Below are positions 12,541 through 24,685 of a stretch of 64,000 bases of DNA, in pieces. A model generated the notes under the pieces. It was not told the DNA's origin. It did not search any database and saw nothing but the letters and a program-made list of their open reading frames with translations. Position numbers and translations under genes: made by a program. Source of the DNA: Mimachlamys varia (lineage: Eukaryota; Mollusca; Bivalvia; Pectinida; Pectinidae); contig OX392527.1 in assembly GCA_947623455.1 (NCBI GenBank), positions 47,536,401-47,600,400 on the forward strand, given 5' to 3'. The first letter of the stretch is position 1, and each line of letters starts with the position of its first letter.

Positions 12541-12559
12541 CCAATCAAATTACAACACG
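12541..12559 (+). promoter_or_regulatory. ER-stress response element-like motif (ERSE) of PDI
   Basis: CCAAT (12541-12545), nine bases, then ACACG (12555-12559). The mammalian ERSE bound by NF-Y plus ATF6/XBP1 is CCAAT-N9-CCACG, so spacing is exact and one of ten defined bases differs. It lies 118 bp upstream of the PDI start codon. A second partial motif, ATTGCCACG (12607-12615), resembles the ERSE-II pair ATTGG-N-CCACG but lacks bases between its halves. Control by the unfolded protein response is inference, though PDI genes are standard targets. Confidence 0.5.
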
Positions 12560-12676
12560 CCGTAAGTCCGTCTTTATACTGGCATGCGCACACGTAACCG
12601 GTCTCTATTGCCACGTTTACCCACTGACAGAAGACCTATTGAGGATCTCTCCCCGAAAACTGGGTGACTTTTCATC

Positions 12677-15241
12677 ATGTTTGTCAAAATTTTATCATTG
12701 TTTTTGTTAAGTTCTTTAGTGTTAGCAGCTGATATAGAAGAAGATGAAGGAGTCCTGGTATTAACACAAGATAACTTTGATCAAGCTATCGCAGATCACG
12801 AACACATTCTTGTAGAATTCTGTAAGTACGAGAAGGCTTAAATTTAGCCAGTGTTATTTTTACTTCCGACATATGCTAACTATTTATTTTGATGCACATG
12901 TGATAGATATTTAACAAATTATAGAGCTAAATGGGAAGTTCCTTTTGCTTGTTAAAAATGAACCACTGCGTATTGAACATGATGTTTTTGGTCGTCTGCT
13001 AGCTGGTTTATAACAGTAACACGCGTCCATGTGAATAACGTGTGAACTGCAATGTGCCATTTTATTACTAATCACGTGTACTGTTTGTATGATAGTCCAA
13101 TATTCTTTATATAAATCGGTAGTCGCTAGTTCTGTCAACCATATTGTAACCTTTTTGACACATGTGTATACGTCCCTCTTTATAAAACTTTGTCCTTGCC
13201 TAACTATTAACTTTCATGATTGTACAATCATGCAACATAACAGGCGGCCGTTCGACCTTTTTGGCGTTTTTCTATTGTCATATCACGATTTTGCTGATTG
13301 CAACCCCTTATTTCCGAAGCACTAGTAATTATATATATATTTAATGTGTGTCACAGACGATATGTGATATCAAGTCAAATATAAACATGTCAATGTGATT
13401 GTGGTTGTTGCACTTCCTGGCTTATTTTTACAACAAGGCCTGATCACAGGCACTAGCCTCGTCTATCAAACACCTATTATATTAACATTATAGGTGTTTG
13501 ACAGACGAGGCTAGTGCCTGTGGCCTGATAAGTAGAGGGGCTTTCTCAAATGCAACAAAATGATGTGGACTTGATTGTATTCCATTTGTAGAGCATTGCA
13601 TTTAATCGGTGTTGGTTTTAATTATAAAATCATTTGATATTTAAACTTTCACTTGCGACAGTGTTGTCTGCTTTACTTATGAAGGACCAAAACAATTTTT
13701 GTATATAGTTCAGTGTTTGACACAAAATTCTTCTGAGTTAATCATAAATTTAAGGAAAGGAATATCCATTGGACCATGTTGATGGCTAAATGCGACACAC
13801 TTTACTTTTTAAAAAATTCAGAAAAATCAAAAACATCAGCTAAAGGCAGTTACAGGTTATTTCAATTTCAAAATATTTTATTATTGATACTTTAAACAAA
13901 TTAACAAGAACAACAAAAGAATTAGTAAACCTCTGTATCAATAAATGGATTAGACGACAGGCAAAGCCTATATTAGTCTTTTCCAAACAAATAACCATTA
14001 TCCTTATGAACAGAATATTGTAATTAGTTGTTAAGTAGGAAAGAAGCAGTATGTTATATTTTTTAATCAATTAGCTACAGGTTATGTAGGGCCTGTCAAA
14101 AATATTAATATCAATATAATTAATGTATGTATACATTTAATTAGCCCCTTGTCAAATATTGGGTCTGAATCTGGGTTTGGAAAGAATGGTTTCAACATCA
14201 TCCAAGTAGCCAACACTTATTTGGTTTTTTAGAATATGATAAAAATCATGTTTTTTGGTATTGATAAAAAGCAATTCAGAATGGTTACATACAACAATAA
14301 TCACAATCAGTCAATATTGACAAGATATATATAATTGGACATGTATCGGCTGCTTAATTATTTCCCAAATGTAGAAAACTCGCGGATCAATCTAGGCTCT
14401 ACCGTTTATAGGTAGTTTCCCCGCAAAATTGTGTTCCCTTTTCCCCCCTCAGAATTATGTTAAATTTGCTGAAATACTGTATTTTCCCTCATTTGTGATG
14501 TCGATATCAATCCCAAATCCTTCAGATTTGTTTTCCTGATTATCCTTTGCTGTTTTCACTTGAAAAAAATGTGCTTTCAAGAAAAAAATGTGCTTTCAAG
14601 TTTAAAAAGTGTAACTTTGTGATTTTTAAAAACTCTGCAGAGCTTATTTTCCCTTTAAGTGAAAAAGTGTAGTTTCCCCTTAATACTAGATTAATCCCCG
14701 TAAAATTGTTGTGAAGTGCATTTGTTTACAGAAAATACTTGCATGAATGTCTTACCTTTAGTCTATTGTCTTTTACAGATGCACCTTGGTGTGGTCACTG
14801 CAAAGCTTTGGCACCAGAATATGTTAAAGCTGCAGCTCAATTGAAGGAATCCGATTCCGCCATCAAACTTGGCAAAGTTGATGCCACTGTTCAAAACAAA
14901 TTAGGAGAAAAATTTGAAGTTAGAGGTTATCCAACATTAAAGTTTTTCACGCATGGTACACCAAGTGAATACCAAGGTAATTATATACATATAATTGTAT
15001 TTGTAGACAAACGACAGAAGTCCCTTTCAAATAATATTATATAGCTATAGAAACAATTTGAGGGAGATGAAATGAAATCGGTTTACCAGGATGTGAATTG
15101 CCTGAAAAATGCAATATTTTCCATACGTCTTGTTCATAATGTCAGTTTAAATGACTAATATCAATACTGGTTTATTAAAATTGATTCTTGTAATTGAAAT
15201 TAAAGTGGAGGAATAAACTTCCAGTACGAGAAAATAATTGT

Positions 15242-15276
<35 letters not shown>

Positions 15277-18200
15277 ATCTTAGGATGTCCTTTTGCATGT
15301 CGACCTACCGTACATGCTGTATACAGCAGCCGCCTTTTACCATATCAAAGATTTATAAACAAATGATCTTCAAATCTGTATTACATTATTAATTTAACCC
15401 CTGAAAATGTTTCTTGAATAGGAGGCAGACAGGCACCAGAAATTGTTAACTGGTTGAAAAAGAAGACTGGTCCACCATGCACAACCCTTGATGATGTTGC
15501 TGCTGCTAAGAAATTTGCTGAATCTGATGAAGTAGTAGTTATTGGATTCTTTAAGGTAATACATTTATATAACTTTGCAAGATCTCCGTAATGAGGTCAT
15601 ATTAATGCTTTCAACTAGAGACACTGTCCCAGGGTTGAAGGCTAGATGGTGATAAAGAGTAGAGAGGTTACTCTAAACATACATATTTTAGTTATTTAAA
15701 CAGATAAGCTTGGTGACAAAATGGTGCACTCAAAATACTTGCTGTAGAAAATTGTAATGAGAGGGCAATCACAATTTAGCAGAATTCTTTCAGAAAAATG
15801 CTGATTTAAGATAACTGCTAAAATATATACATTTACAGAATAAAGGGTGCTATCATATAAAATTGTAACTTGCTGTATAACAAACTTTGATTTAAATTTT
15901 CAACTGATATCTGCTTTGTTAAATATAGCTATAGTTGTTGGTTTGGGGACTGGACTGACATAACTAGTAAGAGATTTTTCTGAAAACTTTTGTTCCTTGG
16001 TCCGGTCAAATGTTTTGTTTGTAATAACTGATCCATTATAAATGGAGATATATGTAAAATGTTTAAAGTCTTAGACAGTTAACATTAAAATTTTCAGGAT
16101 GTCGAGTCTGATGAAGGCAAGGCCTACATCGAAGCCGCTAGGGGTATTGATGATGTTCCTCTTGGAATCACCACCAACGCTGATGTCTTTGCTGAATACA
16201 AAAAGGAAAGTGATGGAGTTATCTTACTTAAGAAGGTATGGAAACAATCTTCTGTGAATTCTATTACTTTTGTGCATTATTGAGAATTGTACTTGCAGGT
16301 TACTTTCAGGAGTTTTTGCTAATGGATGACTGCTTTTTAAAACCAATTTCAAACTTATTCCATTGAGCTGATATTGGGGTCCTTGTTAACTAGTTGATAA
16401 TATATTATTATGTACATTTGCTCACACTAATTTTTGTCATATTACAATTTTGTACTATATGATTTTCAGTTTGATGAAGGTCGTAATGACCTTGAAGGAG
16501 AAGTTACTGCTGAAGCAGTTAAAGTATTTGTTAGCAGCAACCGTCTCCCATTGGTTGTGGAATTCACACAGGAGGTATTTATTTGTTTTAATACGACTGA
16601 CACTCAAATTGAAAGTTATGAAAAAAGATGTATGCATTGATTGCATTCATTGCAAAATTTCATATTAATTGAATTTGTAGTCTTTAAATTGTAATAGCTA
16701 TAAATAGAACATATTCTCAACCCTGTCATAATTATCATTTACCAGTATAACACATGATGTTCTGGGTTAATTTGTTTAAAGATTTTAAAATAATGATCAA
16801 AGATTTGAGCGTACGCCATGGCGCAGCGTCCGTTCGTCGTCTGTCAATATTTGCTTCAAATCACTACTAGTCAAAAAGTTTTGATTGGATTTTGACCAAA
16901 TTTGGTCAGAAACATCTTTGGGGGAAGGGGAACAGATTTTGCATAAATGGTTGGTGACTCTGACCCCCAATGAGCCTTGGGGGGGGGGGGGCAATAAGGG
17001 AAATAGAGGTAATGGTAATTCCTTTCAATCGCTCCTAGTCGTAAAGTTATGAATGGATATGAACCGAATTTGGTCAGAAACATCCTTGGGGAAAGGAAGG
17101 GGAACAGATTTCGCATAAATATTCAAGGTCACAAGAGTCATATCTGTTAAAACATTTGAGCAACTTCTGATAAACCAAAAGGATTAGAGACATGCTATTT
17201 GGCTGTTAGCTTCCTTGGAAGAAGCCAAACAAAATTTGCCAATGAAAATGACATTGTCTTACAAGGTCACAGGGGTAAAGTATGTTTAAATTTTGACATG
17301 TTGCTTTGAATGTCTTGCAGTAATATATTTTAGGCAACTTTATGGTTACAAGTTGGAGATTAATTTCAGGTGAGCAATGCAGGCCCATTGGGCCTCTTGT
17401 TTATTTGTACTTGTTGAAATGGTTGTATTTTGGTTCAAGAATTCAGGTTACTATTTTACTATCAATTTATTTTTACAGAGCGCACAGAAAATATTTGGAG
17501 GAGAAATCAAGAATCACATTCTCCTGTTCATCAAAAAATCTGCAGATGACTTTAACTCAGTCATAGACGGATTCAAAGCAGCCGCAAAGGATTTCAAAGG
17601 AAAGGTGAGGCAGCATATATTGCTATAGATTTACTTGTTTTCTGGAAAAAACACTTTCAATTCATTTACTGCAGAAATTTAACACCTGGAATACTAGGAA
17701 AACAATTTTGTTTTGCAAAGATCGAAAAGGTGAATGTTAATTGATGTGGAACCTCGTTATCTCAAACTCGCATAACTTGATTATCCTGTTTAAGATGAAG
17801 AATTTGTTTGGTCCCAGTCACTACTTCACAATAGCATTCAAACTCGCATAACTTGAATACTCTAATAACTTGGAAGTTTTCCTATACATAGTCCTATCAA
17901 CGAAATAACGAGGTTTGACTGTATATTGGTTGCTGGAAATCTGTTCACTAAAACTAGTTACTACATGGTTGCAGGTACTTTTCATCTTCCTCGATATTGG
18001 AGATGAAGATAATGCCAGAATCCTGGAATTCTTTGGCCTGAAGCCCGAGGAATGCCCAACTGTTCGTCTCATCAATCTTGGAGAAGACATGAGCAAATTT
18101 AAGCCAGATAATGATAAAGATCTCAGCACTGATGCAATCACTAAATTTGTACAGTCGTTTTTGGATGGTACCTTGAAACCCCATCTTATGTCCGAGGAGG

Positions 18201-19248
18201 TGCCCGATGATTGGGACAAGGAAGAAGTGAAAGTCCTCGTAGGAAAGAATTTCGATGAAGTAGCGCGTGACAAGTCCAAGGATGTATTCGTTGAGTTTTG
18301 TAAGTGTTCATTTCAATGAATCTGACATGGCACTAGAATGTTTTAATCTGAAAATAACCTGTTTCTTTGAAAGGTATATTAAGAAATACTTGATGACTTT
18401 AACATACCTATATAAACAATTAGCAGGAGCTAGATTGAGTCAATATAACACTAAAACCCCTTTGTTTGTGCGAGTCGATGAATTTTGCATTGGTGATATG
18501 CACATCCAGACCGACAGAATTATACCTTGTTATCTTTTGGACTGTTCTGAAATGCTACTAGAAAAATGTGCACTTTTGGAAATTTCATTAGAGTTTATTT
18601 GGCTATTGCTAGTGATATTGTTTTTCAATCCCAAGCTATCCTCCGATTTACTGTCATATTCTTGAAGCAAAATCTCAAGACATCAAAATAATCTCATTAT
18701 TTTTTGGAAAATTCATGCATGACCCATATTCTGTCTTGTTTCAGATGCTCCTTGGTGTGGACATTGCAAACAGCTGGTTCCCATTTGGAATGAACTAGGA
18801 GAAAAATTCAAGGCAAATGCCAATGTTGTTATTGCCAAGATGGATTCCACAGCCAATGAGATTTCTGACGTCAAAGTCCAGAGCTTCCCCACTCTTAAAT
18901 ACTTCCCTAAAAACAGTGAAGAGGTAAGAAACCAGAATTCTGTTGAAACCTTTTTGTTCTGTTTAAATTTACTGTTGATGGTTTTGACACTTTTTTTTTG
19001 AAAATCTTAACAATCGCTGAAAACAAAATCATCCTTTAATAAGATTTTACTGTATGTTAAATTTTTCTCTTTTCTGATCATAGATCATTGACTACAATGG
19101 TGAGCGAACATTAGAAGCCCTGGCCAAGTTTGTGGAGAGTGGTGGAAAGGACGGCAATGGTGAAGCTGAAGATTCCGATGACGACGATGAAGAAGAAGAG
19201 GAGGAGGAGGAGGAAGAGGATGATGAAGTACCCAGGGACGAGTTGTAA
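12677..19248 (+). CDS. P4HB: Protein disulfide isomerase (P4HB/PDIA1 type), complete
   Basis: ER-lumen thiol-disulfide oxidoreductase and chaperone; in animals it is also the beta subunit of prolyl 4-hydroxylase. Nine exons: 12677-12821, 14779-14976, 15422-15555, 16098-16235, 16470-16574, 17479-17604, 17975-18299, 18745-18923, 19084-19248. All junctions are GT-AG and in frame, giving 504 residues (human about 508). The first 17-18 residues ([18 protein letters not shown]) form a signal peptide. The a domain has APWCGHC with C53/C56 and cis-Pro P100. The b and b' domains follow ([35 protein letters not shown]). The a' domain has APWCGHC with C395/C398 and P439. An acidic tail (about 474-498, including ten consecutive Glu) ends in RDEL, a KDEL-type retention signal. 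Both active-site tyrosine codons are split by introns at the same place, reflecting the ancient a/a' duplication. The start is the first ATG before the signal peptide. P4HB is favoured over PDIA3/PDIA4 by domain order, tail and the [14 protein letters not shown] motif. Confidence 0.96.
13445..13521. mobile_element. 77-bp hairpin MITE in PDI intron 1
   Basis: Arms of about 36 bp (CACAGGCACTAGCCTCGTC, then AAACACCTAT) and their inverse form a strong hairpin around a short AT loop. GGCCTGAT flanks it on both sides (13437-13444, 13522-13529), an 8-bp target duplication. The end sequence CACAGG and the duplication length match family C, so it is probably a tiny hAT-like element. Confidence 0.8.
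15243..15273 (+). repeat. Poly-C tract, 31 bp, in PDI intron 2
   Basis: Uninterrupted run of 31 C, 148 bp upstream of the exon 3 acceptor. Probably length-polymorphic and error-prone in assembly. Confidence 0.95.
16803..17402 (+). mobile_element. Pearl-like element, family A copy (PDI intron 5)
   Basis: Starts near TACGCCATGGCGCAGCGTCC and ends CAGGTGAGCAATGCAGGCCC, then ATTGGGCCTCTTGTTT. It contains two diverged internal units, each with AATTTGGTCAGAAACATC and GGGGAACAGATTT. The right end holds the short palindrome AGGCCCATTGGGCCT before CTTGTT, shared with copies at 20659, 29619, 39015 and 59511. No coding capacity. Confidence 0.75.
17741..17921. mobile_element. Pogo/Tigger-like MITE (PDI intron 6)
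   Basis: Left end GGAACCTCGTTATCTCAAAC and right end ATAACGAGGTTTGACTG followed by TA. CAGTnnAACCTCGTTAT ends with a TA target are typical of the pogo/Tigger branch of Tc1/mariner elements. An internal direct repeat, AACTCGCATAACTTGA, occurs at about 17766 and 17841. Confidence 0.65.
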
Positions 19249-19275
19249 ACCATCGTTTAAATGTTTAAATAATTG

Positions 19276-19352
19276 CATTCCCCCTGAAATTTCAAGATGA
19301 ACTATTTCAGCATTTGAGCTGGAAGAGTTCAAATGTGTCTTCAGGGGTGAAT
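19276..19352. mobile_element. Short palindromic MITE, family H copy 2 (PDI 3' UTR)
   Basis: About 77 bp: CCCCCTGAAATTTCAAGATG on the left, then TTGAGCTGGAAGAGTTC and TGTCTTCAGGGGTGAA on the right. It begins 28 bp after the PDI stop codon, upstream of the only clear poly(A) signal, so it is probably transcribed in the mRNA and could fold. Confidence 0.75.
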
Positions 19353-20040
19353 ATGTAAAACCTCAATCTGTTTTCCATCATTGATATCCAGGTACCTTTA
19401 AATTATTGTTTTTGTTGGAGGCACTTGGGTGGTCAAATTTTGTCTTAGCATTATATGCTGATCATGAGTATCTCGACGGGGAGAGGGATGGGTTAGGGGA
19501 AATGGTCTTCATAGGAGAGGATGTTAACTTTAATTTTACATGATCAGTTGTTATACATTTGTGGGTTTTTTTTCTTTTAAAATGAAGGTATATAAAGAGT
19601 TATCTTCAGAAAGGGGAGAGATCACTCCAATACTCTTCAATTTTTAATTGTAATCATTTCTTTTCCATCTTCAATATATATGAAGTTGTAGGGGGGAAAG
19701 GTCGAATGTGTGTGAACGTGGATATGCATGTGTTATGAAAAGAATTGCGAGATGTGTACATTTTCAGACTAAACAAGATTCCATTTGAGTGATGAATACT
19801 AGTTTTGCAATGATTGTTTGTGATGAACTGTTGGTGTATGATGGTGCAAACTTACAAATATGTGCTTTAAATTTAAACTAATGTGAGATGTATGTTTACC
19901 AACAGACATTCATTAACCTCAAGATAACTATTAAATATATTTATGAATTTGGCAAGGATTAGTTCTCTTGCTTTGTTGAGTGTACTAACAAAAAGTAGCC
20001 ATTCAGTTTTTTATAAACAAGGTAGTCAACAAGAATGAAA

Positions 20041-20046
20041 AATAAA
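20041..20046 (+). terminator. PDI poly(A) signal AATAAA
   Basis: AATAAA 793 bp downstream of the PDI stop, followed within 20 bp by a GT-rich run (TTTTTTGTGTGTGTG), the usual downstream element. It implies a 3' UTR of about 0.8 kb. Confidence 0.7.
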
Positions 20047-20658
20047 CATCTCGAACTGACTTTTTTGTGTGTGTGTTTTTTTTTTCCTTATTTTGATGCG
20101 ACATGTTAATACATGAATGTATATATATATTTGAGCGGTGTCTTGCATAAATTGAGTTTTGGAAAATTGACCTATCGGAGGAGGTGGCTACTTAATAAGA
20201 CCTCCATTATGCTCTAGTTTGAGGGCCTCTGTCTTTGCATATACATAAATCAGGAGACTTATGCAAAAATTGAGAGGATTGACTTGATAATAAGTTTCAT
20301 CAAATTTGAACAGTACACATGTAAGCTTTTTTTATTAAAAATGGAAGTGTGGATGGACAAACTGATGCTTCCCATAAAGGATGCATAATAAATTGGCCTA
20401 AATCAGTTCAGTTTCTAAACTGCAAGATACAGATATATCTTCAATACTTCTTATTCTTTACATATACTTTCCAACTTGAAGAATGAACAGTTATTTTACA
20501 AGGCGAGACCCAAGTATGTTTTAATTGTTGGCAAAGCAAAAATAAGCATTCTGTGAGCTGGTTTTGATGAAGCAATATAGACATCCACCATCAATAATCT
20601 TCATTTATTCACTAGAAGAATGATAAATAGAAATAATAACACATCTGTCAGCATTTTT

Positions 20659-21892
20659 AGCTCACCTGGTCCGAAGGACCGAGGTGAGCTTATGTCATAC
20701 CGTGGCGTCCTCCGTCCATCCGTCTGTCGTCTGTCAACAATTTCTTTAAACGACTTCTCCTTCATAACCACTGATAGGAAATCAACCTAATTTGGCAGGA
20801 AGCATCCTTGGGTGCCCAGGATTCAAAATTGTACTAATGGTGGGACTGACCCCCAAGGGGGCTGAGGGGCGGGGCCAAAAGGGGTTATTTAGCTATATCG
20901 GTTTAAGCGACTTCTTCTCCATAACCACTGATTGGAAATGAGCCTTATTTGGCAGAAAGTATCCCTGGGTGCTCAGGATTCAAAATTGTACTCGTGGTGG
21001 GACTGACCCCCTAGGGGGCTGAGGGGCGGGGGCCATAAAAAATTATTTAGCTATATTGATATTAGCGACTTCTTCTTCATAACCACTGATTGGTAATCAA
21101 CCTTATTTGGCAGGAAGCATCCTTAGGTGCCCAGGATTTAAAATTGTACTTATGGTGGGACTGATCCCCTAGGGGGCGGAGGAGTGGGGCCAAAAAGGGT
21201 TATTTAGCTATATTGGTTTAGTCGACTTCTTCTCAATAACCGTTGATTGGAAATGAGCCTTATTTGGCAGGAAGCATCCCTAGGTGCTCAGAATTCAGAA
21301 TTGTACTCATGGTGGGACTGGCCCCTAGGGGCTGAGGGGCGGGGCCAAAAACCGTTATTTGGCTATATTGGTTTAAGCGACTTCTTCTCCATAACCACTG
21401 ATTGGAAATCAACCTTATTTGGTAGGAACTATCCCTAGGTACTCAGGATTCAAAATTGTACTCATGGCGGGACTGACCCCCTAGGGGTCTGAGGGGCGGG
21501 CCAAAAACCGTTATTTAGCTATATTGGTTTAAGCGACTCTTCTTCATAACCACTGATTGGAAATCAACTTTAATTGGAAGGAAGCATCTGTAGGTGCTCA
21601 GGATTCCAAATTGTACTCATGGTGGGACTGACCCCTAGGGGGCTGAGAGGCTGGGTCAAAAAGGGTTATTTAGCTATATTGGTTTAATCGACTTCTTCTC
21701 CATAACCATTGATTGGAAATGAGCCTTATTTGGCAGGAAGCATCTGTAGGTGCTCAAGATTCAAAATTGTACTAATGTTGGGACTGACCCCTAGGGGGCT
21801 GAGGGGCGAGCCAAAAAAAAAATATTTTATCATGATTACCTAGATACCAATGTATCCAGGTGAGCAATACAGGCCCTCTGGGCCTCTTGTTT
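20659..21892 (+). mobile_element. Pearl-like element, family A copy A1, with tandem core
   Basis: The left end is a hairpin, AGCTCACCTGGTCC then GAAGGACCGAGGTGAGCT (20659-20690). A core follows of about seven tandem units of about 155 bp, each with AACCACTGATTGGAAAT, TTATTTGGCAGGAAGCATC, AAATTGTACT and GGGACTGACCCCTAGGGG. The right end is CAGGTGAGCAATACAGGCCC, then TCTGGGCCTCTTGTT, including the palindrome AGGCCCTCTGGGCCT. This layout (conserved flanks around a core of about 160-bp repeats) is that described for bivalve pearl elements, thought to be Helitron/Helentron derivatives. Family assignment is inference. Confidence 0.8.
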
Positions 21893-22995
21893 TTTTTATC
21901 AAAAGGGACCAACAGAAATCTACAAATGGAATTTGAGAAAAATCCATCCATTTTGCAAAAAAAAAAAAAAAAGAAGATAATTATAACTGATACATGTACA
22001 TCCACATATACATCCATAGTCAAAATAGGAGATGGATGCCTGTTGGCCATATTTGTTTCCTGGATCAGTCCAAAAATGGGACAATGCAGAACTAGGGATC
22101 AAGGAAAACCTATGAAAATGTCGAGAAATAGCAAAAGAAACTTGCTTTCAAAATACAAGATGGTCTCTGTTGTTCTTTTAGATTTAGATCAGCTGAAAAC
22201 TGGATAATGTACTAGATATGGACCAATTGGAACCAATATCAGAAATTTGGGAAGGATCAATTCAGCACTTTACAAGGTAATGGCAACTACAAACCATCAA
22301 TTTTCTAAATCCAAGATGACCATTGTTGGCTATATTGGTTTTTGAATCGGCTCAAAAACTAACCATACACATCTAGGAACCAGATCCACGCATCAGGTAC
22401 TTCTGAAGAAATGGCAAACTATCATTTTTCCAAATCAAAGATGACCAACTGTCAGCCATATTGATTTTTTGATCAGCTGAAAAAATGGCCAAGGGGTACC
22501 TGCATATGAAGTTTCAAAAGGATCCATACAGCACTTCACAAAACATTGATCACAAACTTTTAATGTCAAAATTCCAAGATGGCGACTGTCGACCTTATTG
22601 TTTTTTGGATCAGCTCAAAAACTAGATAATGCATAGCTTAGGACCAAGAGAAGCATGTATATGAAATAAAGAAGGATCAATCCAGCACTTATCAAGAAAT
22701 CTCAATCACAAAATATTGTAGTCAAAATTAAAGATGGCCATTTTCAGCCATATTGTTTTCAGATCAGCACAAAAACTACTATGCACAACGAGGGATCAAA
22801 AGGAAACATGTATATATATAAAATGATCCTTCTATTTCAGTCTGAAGAGCTCCCGTTGATGGAGCGAAAGTACTAAGAATGTGTCTGTCATTTTTGACAT
22901 TTACATATTATATATGCATATGAAATTTTGAGTAGAATCCATCCACCACTTCTCGAGACATAGGGATCACAAATTTAATAAAACTATTACTGTGA
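21893..22995 (+). repeat. Degenerate tandem repeat of about 110-160 bp
   Basis: Six or more diverged units, each with a CCAAGATGGC-like start, a GCCATATTG-like stretch, GGATCAGCTCAAAAACTA and CCAGCACTT. The start motif recurs near 22157, 22313, 22437, 22572, 22732 and 22999. It follows directly on the pearl-like element and may be a second element's core. No coding capacity. Confidence 0.65.
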
Positions 22996-23250
22996 AAAAT
23001 CCAAGATGGGATCTCTTGCCGGAGTATGCCTACACAGTAGACTAATCTATAGCCGGTTATGTGTAGAATAATATAATAGTATAATATAGTAATATAGTAG
23101 TATAATGTCCGTGGTATCTTACAACCAGTATACTGCTTCATGTACAGAGAGTTTGACTATACAACAACAGAAAATGATGTATGTGTATTTTTTTATTGAC
23201 TTCCATATCCTCTCAGAGGTAACATTCAACAGCCTTTATAAAAACTTTGA

Positions 23251-23637
23251 AGGCCCAATATACGTAACTTCAGGCATTTTGTCGTGATTCTGAAAAATTC
23301 TGACAAAAAGTCCAGTTAATAACCATGCAAAAATAAGCCTAAAACGAAGTAAACCTGAGCGGTAATTAACAAGAAACTCTTGACAGAAAAATCCAAAGAA
23401 CTGAAAATAATTCAAGTGTGGCCCTATTCAACAACAACAAAAGGTAAAAGACGGTTCAAAATGGACGCGTGTTTACAAATACCGAGTTTCAACTACTGCT
23501 GTACCGGTAACCGTGTAAGAATTCATTTTGAATATTGCTGATATCGGCTAAACTTAACTAAATCTATAAATGTAATAATAAGTTATTAGGCTTGATTTTC
23601 GCTTCAAGTTTTGCAGAAAGTTAAGTATATTGGGCCT
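23251..23637. mobile_element. TTAA-type MITE, family B copy 1
   Basis: 387 bp with inverted ends AGGCCCAATATACGTAACTT and the inverse of AAGTTAAGTATATTGGGCCT. TTAA follows the right end; the left site is mutated to TTGA. Other copies at 25993, 36828 and 38879 share the whole length, for example CTGCTGTACCGGTAACCG. A TTAA target is typical of piggyBac-like elements. Confidence 0.85.
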
Positions 23638-23751
23638 TTTAACACAAAACATATATATTGCACATAAACATTTCTGTTTTGGAGAGACAATGTGAACTGA
23701 CAGCAAAGACTGGATTTAAATCTGAACTGTTAGAAGTGTCTTCCCAGTATA

Positions 23752-24259
23752 CAGTAACATGCCAAAAGTCTTTTCAATTTTTTTTATTTTGCTATATATT
23801 CTTTGTATTTCCAACTTTTTTCAATGAATTTTTCTGACTTCATTTAAGGATGGATTTTGACAATTTTTTTTTGGCATTTGGTACAAAAATATTCAAGGTT
23901 TCCTCTAATAATATTTATTTAATATTCCGTTGTGTATTTATGAAACTATACAGAATTGTCTACACTACTAATTTCCGTTTGACGCCATTTCTCTATATAA
24001 CGCTACCAAAATGACGTCAAAATTGCGTCCTGAAAATTTGATGTTGTAAATAAATTATGATTTCTCTAGTCATACATAATGGAAAACAGTGAAAATATTT
24101 TGATATAAAACAGGAAACCATTCTTTATAAGTACGGGTACACAAAATTTCATTAAAATTGATCCATAAACAAAGTCGGGAAAATTCATTGAAAAAAGTTG
24201 GAAATACAAAGAATATATAGCAAATTAAACAAAATTGAAAGACTTTTGGCACGTCACTG
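23752..24259. mobile_element. Tc1/mariner-like non-autonomous element with long TIRs
   Basis: 508 bp bounded by TA on each side. Inverted ends of about 85 bp: CAGTAACATGCCAAAAGTC on the left and the inverse of GACTTTTGGCACGTCACTG on the right. They continue through CTATATATTCTTTGTATTTC and its inverse. The middle has no recognisable transposase. Confidence 0.85.
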
Positions 24260-24685
24260 TATGTATATAGAGGGATCACTACCAAATCAGATTTAAAATG
24301 TTAGTTATATAATGTCAAGAAAGACAATTAAAACAAATTCACTTGTGTACAGAACATTTTACACCTAAATCATTGCCTGAAATTCAAATCCTGTTGTGTT
24401 TTATGAGAAATACTCCACAGAGTTTACAGTACTATAACTTATCAAATACATAATCGATGTGATATTCAATATAGATGCAAGGTTTTGTCACCAGTTTTCC
24501 AAACAGTCCCTAAAACTAACAACAGATTGTTTCTATACTGGTCAACCAAATACTCTAATATAGAATAGATTATATCTGTATTTGATTCCCAACCCGCCCA
24601 TCAACATTAGTATACATTTTTTCTACACCACTAGTTTCCAAATATGTCCATCAAATAAGAATTAGATTATCCCTGTATTGGTTTA

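Noticed and set aside
17821..18279. 152-residue minus-strand frame
   Set aside because: Antisense shadow of PDI exon 7.
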